Source: Amaranthus tricolor
Taxonomy: Eukaryota > Streptophyta > Magnoliopsida > Caryophyllales > Amaranthaceae
NCBI RefSeq assembly: GCF_026212465.1
Contig: NC_080059.1
Coordinates: 20,939,380 to 21,003,379 of the forward strand
Direction: 5' to 3'
DNA: 64,000 bases
Positions 38,999-48,552 of the stretch are shown here, piece after piece; position 1 is the stretch's first letter, and each line of letters begins with the position of its first letter. The position numbers were made by a program, and so were the translations under genes. The notes beneath the pieces are model-generated. The model saw only the letters and a list, made by a program, of their open reading frames with translations, ran no database searches and was not told where the DNA came from.

Positions 38999-39519
38999 CT
39001 AGATTTCATACATCATACCGTATTTCATAATAATAATCACTACAGCAAACAAAAGCCAAGAAATATTTAGTGATATACTATGAGTTTTCTCCCTATAACT
39101 TAATTTCAGCACTTCACAACGTATTAATGTAATTTCGGACTGTGCTTCCAATTTCTTCAATTCAAACTTCTTTAATTTCTCCTCCACACTTGTCTTCATA
39201 GTCATCATCTCATCCATCATTGGGTCCAAATGTGCCATTTTTTGTTGCACATCATCTTCAAACAAGCCACTATCCTTTTCCAACATGAAGAACGAGCAAT
39301 CAATAGTTTGATTTACAAGACAAACATTAATTAAGGATTAGGGTATTTACAAAAAATTAACAATTTTAATTTATAACTTACCAGACAATGAGGGCAAGAA
39401 CATAATTTTTCCCTATAGTTTAGACCTTTTCCAACAACACATAGCTTGGGTTCTTTAGATTTCGTAGATTGAGAAAATTGAGAAGAAGAAGCACTTGGAT
39501 TTGGGTGAGAATTCATCAA
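38999..39519 (-). pseudogene. GRF-type zinc-finger small protein relic
   Basis: The first minus-strand exon (39519 to about 39395) encodes a Ser-rich N-terminus followed by KLCVVGKG and KLCSCPHCL, then a consensus splice donor CTG|GTAAGT. After about 80 bp the same theme continues as DCSFFMLEKD, a lysine/glutamate-rich coiled coil (about 60 residues) and a C-terminal hydrophobic segment WLLFAVVIIIM, ending at 38999. GRF zinc finger, coiled coil and C-terminal membrane anchor is the layout of small plant GRF proteins often found in transposon-rich DNA. One expected cysteine is replaced (CVVG), and no AG acceptor lies between donor and second exon, so the copy is probably broken. It sits next to the Helitron fragment and could have been captured by it. 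Confidence 0.5.
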
Positions 39520-40021
39520 TTCTGTGGAAAATAGAACCAGAAACTATTTGGAAAAATGAATAAAATGAGGAAGATGAATCCTTATTCAAAAAAACAACGA
39601 TTCTATTAAGCACTAAAAAGCAATCCAAATTGTCAAAAATAGCAAAAACCCAGCACAAAATAAAAGAGACAATACTCTTTCCAAAATCTGGGAAAGCCCT
39701 AATCTTAAAGAACGAGAAACCAATTAGTAAAAGGTATAAAAATCCATAATTCCACCATACGTTCATGTGGATCTTTTTAACAAGCCAAAACCACTAGTTG
39801 TAGTGGGAAACATAATTCAAACAAAACAAAAGCAAATAAACAAAATCCAAACCTAAAGAACTCACTAGATTTGGGAAAACTATAGTTCTTCTGAATCACC
39901 CTAAAAATCAATAAAAGGTTGAAAAAATTCAAACCTCTAGTACACATTTATGTGAAGGCCTAAAGAATAAAAAAGAAATGTCTTAAAAGTTGAAGCATAA
40001 AACATGAACAAAACAAAGAAA
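39520..40021. other. Spacer between GRF relic and copia LTR
   Basis: No gene supported. Short open frames on the minus strand (39455-39766) are the upstream/leader region of the GRF relic and lack recognisable features. Confidence 0.4.
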
Positions 40022-40096
40022 TGAAGAAAGGAAGACTTTATTAATATGTGTCTGAATAAGACTCTTTTTCCTTATTACAAAAGATTGAGTACAAGG

Positions 40097-40190
<94 letters not shown>

Positions 40191-40457
40191 TTAGGGTACA
40201 TCTTGTATAGCAAACTAACTACAACATAACAAACTGACTATACAGCATAACTAACTGACTATAGTTATTATAACATCTTATTATCCTAACCAACTAATCT
40301 AATATAGCACGTGATGGAAAGCGTGCTTCATGTGCAACAGAAGAGCTGTTGATCATCTGCTAGGTTGCTGCTTACTTCTTGGAATAGCTGCAATGCTTGA
40401 CCTGATCACCTGGACTTGCACCTTTAACCATGATCAACTGGATCATAATTCTTAATA
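40022..40457 (-). repeat. 3' LTR of the minus-strand copia element
   Basis: On the minus strand a polypurine tract (GAGGGGGG) ends at 40458 and the LTR begins at 40457 as TATTAAGAATTATGATCC, probably TG mutated to TA. It ends ...CTTTCTTCA at 40022, followed by TTTCT. It contains a long TA run and, near its end, AATAAAG. Length is about 436 bp. The matching 5' LTR is absent, so the element is truncated at its 5' side. Confidence 0.72.
40099..40187. repeat. (TA)n microsatellite
   Basis: About 44 uninterrupted TA units lie inside the copia LTR. This is a site of likely length polymorphism and assembly uncertainty. Confidence 0.98.
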
Positions 40458-42330
40458 CCCCCCTCAAACTGGAATGGCCAAAGGTCATGCCAAGTTTGCA
40501 TAAAAGTTCCATAAAGGGTCTAGAGGGCAGAACCTTAGTCAGCACATCTGCTAACTGGTGTCTAGTGGGTAAATAAGAGAGTTGTATAAGCCCTTTTAAC
40601 ACATTTTCTCTTGTGAAGCGGAAGTCTATCTCTATGTGTTCAGTCCCATCATGGAACACTAGATTTCTTGCTATGTAGATAGCTGACTGATTATCACAGT
40701 TCAAGGTTATATGTGTGATATTTTTAACTACTAAATCATCTAAAAGCCTTATCATCCATGTAACTTCACCTGCAGCAGCAGCCATAGCTCTGTACTCAGC
40801 CTCAGAGCTAGACCTTGACACAGTACTTTGTTTCTTTGACTTCCATATAGGGGAAGTTCCTAACAAGAGTATATAGAATATAATAGACCTCCTACAATCA
40901 GGACAAGATGCTCAATCACTATTAGAGAAGGCTTGGAGAGTAATTTTTTCAGAACTGGACAAGGATATCCCTTGTCCACAAGTAGAGTAAACATAGTTTA
41001 AAGTGTGATTGAAAGCTCTCCAATGGGAATCCCTGGGGTTTTGCATATACTAACTTAAAGTATGGACTGTGTAAGACAAATCAGGTCTTGTGTTAGTTAG
41101 GAAATTAAGCTTTCCTACTAAACTTCTGTATGGAATAGGGTCTTGTAGCAAGACCCCTACAAGGGCAGACAACTTAAGTTGAGCAGGAAGAGGGGTGACA
41201 GCCTTTTTAAAGTTGTTAAACCCACTTTCAAGTAAGAGTTCCTTGGTGAACTTATTTTGATGAAGGACTAAACCAGCTACTGTGTAATTCACTTCTATGC
41301 CTAGGAAGTAGTTCAACTTGTCTAAGTCTTTGATACTGAATACAGTGTCAAAATGTTCTCTTAGTCTTAGAATCTCATGATGATCATTACCAGTTAGGAT
41401 AATGTCATCAACATAGATGACTATGAAGGTCATTTGTTTGTTCTGTTTCTTAAAGAATGGTGAGTAATCATTTTTAGATCGAGTATAACCTTGGCTAAGA
41501 AGCTCCTGAGCTAACTTAGAGAACCATTGTTTACTGGCCTGTTTTAAGCCATATAATGATTTGCGAAGCCTAGAAACATGGTTTGGAGGACTAGGGTAAC
41601 TAGGAGGGAATTGCATGTAGACTTTTTCCTTAAGGTCACAATGCAAAAAAGCATTATTGACATCCAATTGGTTGAGGCTCCACTTTCTACTTGTTGCTAC
41701 CGCTATGAGACATCTAATGGTTGACATCTTTACTATAGGAGAGAAGGTCTCTTTATAATCAATTTCATATTTTTTACTATATCCCTTGTCAACTAGCCTT
41801 GCCTTGTACCTCTCAAGGGTACCATTTGCTTTGTATTTGGTTTTGAATGCTCATTTTGAACCTATAGCCTTCTTACCATGAGGTAAAGGCACTACTAACC
41901 AAGTCTTATTTCTTTCCAAGGTTGAAATCTCTTGGTCTAAGGCTACTTTCCACATAGGATCTTGTAAAGCCTTCTTATATGTTTTAGGTTCAGAATGAGG
42001 GAAACTTTGAATATCATAATTATTCAAGTCTTTGTGTCTGACTATTTTACACAAGCGTTTAATCACTGTGTTGCAGTAGTAATATTGTAAGTATAATGGA
42101 GGTTTATTGATTCTATGTGACCTCTTAGGTGCTTCATTAGAAGTTTGATCATGATTGACGTCATTACTATTTTGAGAAGGTTCTGTTGATGTAGTATGTC
42201 ATCATTGTGCATATTTCTAGTCCCTTGTTCAATCTGACATATCACTGATACTCCCCCACAACCCAAAAATCCGACATATGCCCAGTGGAAACAACGGGAT
42301 TCCGTAGTGTTGTTCTGGATTATTTCTAAC
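40372..42330 (-). pseudogene. Ty1/copia pol: linker, RT and RNase H, nearly intact
   Basis: A single minus-strand frame runs from about 42066 to 40372 with only three in-frame nonsense codons (41851-41853, 41050-41052, 40912-40914). RT shows ERNKTWLVVPLPHGKKAIG, LNQLDVNNAFLHCDLKEKVY, LYGLKQASKQWFSKLAQELL and the catalytic FIVIYVDDIILTGND. It also shows YFLGIEV and KLNFLTNTRPDLSYTVH. RNase H shows SRSSSEAEYRAMAAAAGEV, LNCDNQSAIYIA and HIEIDFRFTRE. The C-terminus reads through the polypurine tract into the LTR, as in some copia families. Upstream (42066-42330) is linker sequence in degraded frame. Integrase, protease and gag are missing because the element is cut at about 42330. The light damage suggests a fairly young copy. 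Confidence 0.9.
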
Positions 42331-42469
42331 ATTGAGATAGAACTAATAAACCAATTCCTTGATTATTCAACATCATCGGGATGAACTTCAAATCTTTGAT
42401 ATGAGTTAGAAAGCAAGTGCATTAAAGCAAAATGATGAGTCCATAAAGGTATACTATAGTAAGCTAAAT

Positions 42470-43172
42470 AAAATATCGAAGGAGATAGATCGAAGAATGC
42501 CAAATCCGATGAAGTGTGCCGAAGACATAACCTTATTCAATGCCTTTATTCAAAAACAGAGGCTTTACCAATTTTTAGCCGGTGTAAACAACACTTTTTG
42601 ATCAGGAGTGTCGTGATTTATTAAATCAAGATCCATTACCCACTCTAGATGCAGCATATGCCACTATCCGACGGGAGATTGCCCGGTGTGGAATCATGTC
42701 CCAAGCTTCATCACCAAGAGTAAATCCCTCAGAAATTGGTAGTAGGTTAGATGCCAAGTACCGGTAGGATAATACTTCATTCCGGCGAGACAGAGAGGAC
42801 AAAATTCACCTGAAATGTACTCACTGTGGAGGAACTCGGCACACAAGAGATGGGTGCTTTAAACTCATTGGATTTCAAGATTGGTGGGAAGAGCACCGGC
42901 AACGGTGAGCCGCCACCAAGGCTCCGACCAGAAGAACCGATGGCAAGGCTCACATGGTCACCGGTGGTCTCACCATCGAAACTCTATTGACAGACGCACC
43001 AACCCACCATGAAAACAAAGGTGAAAGGAAGGAAGAAGGGGACATAGAGAGAGAGAAAGAGGGACGACGGAGAGAGAAAGAGGGGTGGGGAAATGGGATG
43101 ACCTTCCTAAAATAACCTTTTATAAACTCACAAAAAAAAAAAACCTAAAAACTCCCTTTAATGCCGTGCCAA
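42470..43172 (+). pseudogene. Ty1/copia gag fragment, 5' part of the plus-strand element
   Basis: In shifting plus frames the region encodes LYQFLAGVNNTFDQE, LLNQDPLPTLDAAYATIRRE and a zinc knuckle CTHCGGTRHTRDGC (C-x2-C-x4-H-x4-C, about 42808-42850) followed by FKLIGFQDWW. This is the C-terminal half of a copia Gag. A purine-rich stretch (about 43020-43095) follows. The frame is broken by stops. The gag continues, beyond the hAT insertion, into protease at about 45120, so both parts belong to one element. No LTR or primer-binding site was found upstream. Confidence 0.76.
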
Positions 43173-43180
43173 CCTAGAAC

Positions 43181-44970
43181 TAGGGGTGTTCAAAAATATC
43201 CGTATCCGAAAATCCGCTTTTCGATTTTTAAAAGCGGATAAATTACCCGATTCCAAAATTCGGATAATTCGGGTTTGGTACCCGGTTTAAAACCGGGTAT
43301 TCGGGTCGGATACGGATCGCGAATTTTGGAAACCGGGTACCCGGTATCCGGTTTTTTTTTTTTTTTTTTTAATATAAAAACTAAAAAGACAATTAAAAAC
43401 CCTAAATCAGATTTCTACCTTGTGTCGCGCCGTGCCGCCTTCCATTCCAGTCTCTTCCTTCTTCTTCCTCTGATTCGCCATTGATACTCCTTACCCGCAT
43501 TTCTTCCTCACCTTGTTCTTCAATCTCATTTCTACCTCAGATTTCTACAACTGAAAATGGATCTTGTTCTTGAATCTCCTTTCGGTTATCTTAAAAATTT
43601 ATCTTCTATAATTAGTCAAAATTGAAGAATCTCATTTCTACCTCAGTTTTCTACAATTGAAAATGGATCTTGTTCTTCAATCTCTTTTCGGTTATCTTAA
43701 ATCTATCTAGAATCAAAGTTGAAGAGTTTAATGTAATTTTTTTTTTCATTCAGGATCAATCAATTTGATTTGAGATGAAGAGTTGTGCAGCCGGTTGAAG
43801 ATGTGAACTTTTAGCCTTTTAGGTACGTTTTAAAATTTTTTTTTTCCTGTTTTCTTTTTTTTTTTTTGTTTTTGGGTTCATGGGTTCTGAATTGAAGATT
43901 CGATTTTTTAAATTTTCCGTTCATCAGTTGAATATCTTAGAAAAGTCCATGGGTTCTTGCTTGAAATGATTTTTTTCCAATTTAAGATCTGGTTTTTTTT
44001 CCCAATTTTTTGGGTTTTCGTTTTCATTAATTTGCCTTTCATTTTAGTTTTGATTCTCATCAGATTTTCATTTTAGTTTTGCTTTTTCATTTGACTAATT
44101 TTCAATTTCTGTTCAATTTTGTGGTTCATATGAAATCCAGTAGGTTGCTATGTCATGTGTGTAAACTGCATCTTTTTGATTTTCGTTTGGCTTCTTGTTC
44201 ATCTTCAAATTGGTTTCAAGTCGTAATAGTCATAATCATAACAATTATACTCTACATCTCAATCAAAACATCAAATTTATTTTAATGGCTTGATTTGCCG
44301 TCCGATATGTTTTTACCATTAGTAGCTGCTCACTTCTTTCCTTCTTCTCTGGCTGAATTCTTTATCCAACAATTTGACAGAAACTTTCAGTTGATCATTG
44401 AAATCAAAATTAGACAGAAACTGTGGAACAATGCCATTTAATTGAAATCAATTTGTACCAAACAATGGCCAAATATAATTGTAAAAAGGTCAGATTTCTG
44501 GTCAATGTTACGAACAAGTTTTAACAGTAAAAATATTTTTCCTTTAACCTTATATTGTTCGACTGTTCGTGCTCTTGGTTTAGGTAATGCATTAACTTTG
44601 GAGCATCCGGAAGTCATAATCGATGAAACTCTTGACACCGTTGAAGATGAGTAATGGAGCCTGAAGTTTGAACTTATAAATTTTAATAGTTTATGAAATT
44701 ATGAATTTGAGGAATTGTGGTTGTATTTTAATTAACTAATGCTTGTATTTAAATACTTATGGCTAAGTTAAGTATTTTAATATTATTTGAATTATATGTT
44801 TAAAAAATTGTTAAAAGAATTAAGAAAAAAAAATAAACAAAACCGGGTACCCGGTTTTCGACCCGGTTTAAACCGGGTCGGATCCGGAATACAATTTTAG
44901 CTATCCGGAAAACCGGGTACCCGGTTTTTCGGAACCGGGTCGACCCGGTATTCGGTTTTGAACACCCCTA
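43181..44970. mobile_element. Non-autonomous hAT element (1790 bp)
   Basis: Terminal inverted repeats TAGGGGTGTTCAAAA (43181) and TTTTGAACACCCCTA (ending 44970) are perfect over 15 bp. The 8-bp flanks CCTAGAAC (43173-43180) and TCTAGAAC (44971-44978) form a target duplication with one mismatch. Both subterminal regions are full of palindromic AACCGGGTACCCGG/ACCCGGTT words (43210-43350 and 44840-44950), a typical place for transposase binding. The interior has no recognisable transposase. It contains a 106-bp direct duplication (43522 and 43628). A 70-codon frame at 44442-44654 has an acidic end (EHPEVIIDETLDTVEDE), which could be a remnant of a hAT C-terminus, though that is weak. It is inserted into the plus-strand copia element between gag and protease. 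Confidence 0.92.
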
Positions 44971-45000
44971 TCTAGAACCCACCAAAACCAAATACCAGTT

Positions 45001-48000
45001 TCCAAAATTTAGGATGGTTCTAATTTAAAGTCATCACCAATTTCAAAGATGTGTGACGGTTCCAATAAAAAGTCAGCAAACTTTGTCCCATCATCTCTTA
45101 GGCTTGGGCTTTTTTGTAAACCTTCGGATAAAGTGGATTTTTGACTGTGGGGCTACCGACACTATGACATTTGACCCATGTGACCTTTTATCTTTCGGCC
45201 CTAAAAACCGAACCCAATACAAACAACCAATGGGGAGTGTATAGATGTTGAACAATCAAGGCCTATTCAAATTTCTTCTTCCTTACACTTGAAAAATTGT
45301 CTTTTTATACCTAGCTTGTCGCATAAATTGTTGTCTATTAGTCAATTGACTAAGGAACTGAATTGCACTATTCTTATGACCTCTTCTAATTGTATTGTGC
45401 AGGATGCTCGAACAAGGAAGATTCTTGGGCATGGTACTGAACGAGGTGGTATATATTATGTGGACGAGGTGACTCAAAAGGGTCAGACTTTGCTTGGTCA
45501 TGGGTCCTCAAATTAGCATTTGTGGATGTGGTATAGGCATCTTGGCCACCCTTCCTTAGGGTATTTGAAACGTCTCATTCCATCACTTAATAATTGTAAT
45601 GAAAATTTGCAGTGTAAAGCATGTGCTCTATCTAAAAGTCAAAAAAACTTTTTTCTTCCTAGTATGACTCATAGTAGTAAACCTTTTGTTTTGATACATT
45701 CTGATGTTTGGGGACCTGCTCCTGGATTTAATAATCATAGTTTCTCTTATTTTGTTTCATTTGTTGATGATTATACTCGTATGTCCTGGGTATATTTTCT
45801 TAAACACAAATCTGAAGTTTATGATGTCTTTGTCAAATTTTATAATATGATCATGACTCAATTGCAAGCACAACCAAAAATTCTTCGTTCTGATAACAGG
45901 GGGGAATAAACACACAAATGAAAGATTTAATATCCACTCATGGCTTAATTCACCAAACCACCTGCCATTAAACTCTACAACAAAATGGGGTTGCAGAAAG
46001 AAAAAACCGTACCCTTCTTGAGATCACCCGTGCCATTATGTTTGAAGCTAAAGTTCCCGCTCATTTTTTGCCTGAAGCCATTGCTACTGCAACCTATCTC
46101 ACCGATTGTCTTCCCACTAAAACTCTTCAATTCAAAACCCCATTGGAAACTCTGAAAAATCACCACCCTATCCCCTCCACTCATTCTTTTACTCCCTCGT
46201 ATATTTGGTTGTACTGTCTATGCTCATCTCCCATCCCACACCAGACATAAACTTGAGCCTCTTGCAGTTAAATGTATTTTCCTTGGATATGGGGTAACTC
46301 AGAAAGAATATCAATGCTTTGATCCTCTACAAAACAAATTTTACACTAATATGGATTGTGAATTCTTTGAGAATCTGTACTACTATACCCAGCTTAGTCC
46401 TAAGGGGGGAGATTATAAGTGATGAATTAAGTTGGCTAATGCATCCAATTGTGATAGAGTATGAACCTAAAGAGCAAGTAGATAATCCCACAGATGTTGC
46501 CTCTAAAGCTACGATATCTCCTCCTCCTCAAATTGTGCCTGTCCTGTCTGATGTATCCAGAGAAATTACTGAACAAGAGGTAACACCTGAACCGAAATGT
46601 GATGATATTAATGATATATCAACTGTTGAGACACCTTGCAGATATGAACTCCCTCTAAGGAGTACAAGAGGCATCCCTCTAAGAAGGTATGACCCTGAAT
46701 ATGAGGCACAAAGGTCTTGATACCCTCTCAACCAGGGTAATAACAAAGCTCTCTCTGAATCTTCAATTCCCATTAACACCTCTCTGTACTCCCATTCCAT
46801 TCCTCGAAACACCGAAGAAGCTCTTCAGAATCCATAATGGCGAAGTGCTATGGAGGATGACATCTTAGCTCTAAAAAGGAATAACATATGGGAAAAGTGT
46901 GTGTTACTTAGAGGGAAGAAAACAGTTGGTTGTAAATGGGTTTTAACAATCAAGTATCATGCTGATAGAACTGTTAAAGGGTACAAAGCACGTCTTGTAG
47001 CTAAAGGATATACTCAGACATATGGAATAGATTACTTAGAAACCTTTTCCCCAGTTTCAAAAATTGACACTATAAGAGTTTTATTCTCAGTAGCTGCAAA
47101 AAAAGAGTGGCCTCTGGACCAATTTGACGTCAAGAATGATTTTCTCCATGGTGAAATTGAATAAGAAGTCTTCATGGAAACTCCACTTGGGTTCTCAAAT
47201 TAATATGCAGCAGGGGAAGGACGTAAACTAAAAAAGGCTTTATATGGCTTGAAACAGTCCCCTAGAGCTTGGTTTGGTAGGTTCACAACTACAATGAAGA
47301 AGTTTGGGTATAAATAGAGTAACTCCGACCATACATTTTTCTTGAAAAAGAAGGGGAACTAGATTATATGCTTAATCATCTATGTTGATGACATGGTGAT
47401 TACTGGTAATAATGAAGAAGAAATAAGTGATCTTAAAAGGAAGTTGTTTCTGGAGTTTGAAATGAAAGATCTAGAAAATTTGAAGTATTTCCTCGGAATT
47501 GAAGTTTATAGATCAAAACAGGGAATTTTTATCAATCGGAAGAAGTAAATTCTAAATCTCTTAGCTGAAACAGGGATGATTGACTGTAAACCAACTGAAA
47601 CACTTCGATTATAGTCAATCATGGATTACAGAAGGTGCCAAATGGGGAGCCAGTTGACAAAGACCAATACCAGAAACTGGTTGGAAAACTCATCAACTTA
47701 TCTTATACTCGGCCCGATATATCTTATGCAATTGGGGTTGTCAGTAGATTTATGCACCTGCCACAAACACCTCACATGGATGCTGTAATAAGAATTCTGA
47801 GATACTTAAAGGGCACTAGCAATTGAGGTGTTCTCTTCAGAAACAATGGGCACCTTGACCTCATAGCTTATACAGACGCTGATTGGGCAGGAGATTGAGA
47901 TAGTAGAAAGTCAACCTCAGGATACTTTACATTGGTCGGAGGTAATGTGGTAACATGGAGGAGCAAGAAGCAGAAAGTTGTGGCCTTGTCTAGTGAGTTA

Positions 48001-48190
48001 AACTTCCCACAAGAAGAAGCATGCAAACTCTTTTGTGATAATTAGGCAGCTATCAATATTTCGGTGAATCCAGTTCAACACGATCGAACAAAGCATGTGG
48101 AGATTGATAGACACTTCATAAAAGAAAAGCTCGAGAAATAGATTATTAGTCTTCCATCTGTTCGATCCAAGGATCAACTAGCTGAATCAA
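45001..48190 (+). pseudogene. Ty1/copia pol: protease, integrase, RT, RNase H, heavily decayed
   Basis: Protease is marked by KWIFDCGATDTMTFDPCDL (about 45145). The GAG-pre-integrase/zinc region follows with RHLGHPSLGYLKRL and LQCKACALSKSQ. The integrase core shows HSDVWGPAPG, FVSFVDDYTRMSWVYFLK and SDNRGE then a stop (about 45905). It resumes with NGVAERKNRTLLEITRAIM and FLPEAIATATYL. RT (46850 on) has GCKWVLTIKYHADRTVKGYK, YKARLVAKGYTQTYGIDYLE, FDVKNDFLHGEIE and LIIYVDDMVITGN (about 47385). RNase H has AYTDADWAGD, SRKSTSGYFTLVGG and [19 protein letters not shown], ending near 48185. At least ten stops or frameshifts break the frame. It is the 3' part of the element whose gag lies at 42470-43172. 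No 3' LTR was found. Confidence 0.92.
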
Positions 48191-48549
48191 CAAATATTAC
48201 ATGTTTCAATGAGTTAATTGTTTCCTTAAATATCACGTCAAATATTAAAAGTTTCCCTGTCAATAATAGAAAAAAGGCGAGAAAATTTTTAATGACAGTA
48301 TGACACGTGTCTCAAATCGTTTCTTCATTAGTATATTTTTTCGGTTATTGATTATTGATGTGATAATGATTTATTATCTAAGTTAAAATAAAAATTTTCA
48401 TGTATATTCTTTTTTGGTTTTTATAAGGAAATATAGTATTTTCAATAAATCATCACATATATTTATAGTCAATCAACAAATATTACATATTTTAATGAGT
48501 TAATATTAAATCAAATATTAAAAGTTTCCCTGTCAATAATAGAAAAAAG
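48187..48549. repeat. 286-bp direct duplication flanking the CACTA element
   Basis: TCAACAAATATTACAT begins at 48187 and again at 48473. Both copies continue with AAAAGTTTCCCTGTCAATAA and GAAAAAAGG. In the first copy the sequence goes on to GACACGTGTCTCA (about 48302). In the second the same continuation is found only beyond the CACTA element, at about 51157. The second copy was therefore split by the insertion. Confidence 0.88.
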
Positions 48550-48552
48550 GTA

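Noticed and set aside
44442..44654. Possible hAT transposase C-terminus
   Set aside because: Only a short acidic tail is suggestive. The dimerisation motifs expected upstream are absent, so I did not list it as a gene.
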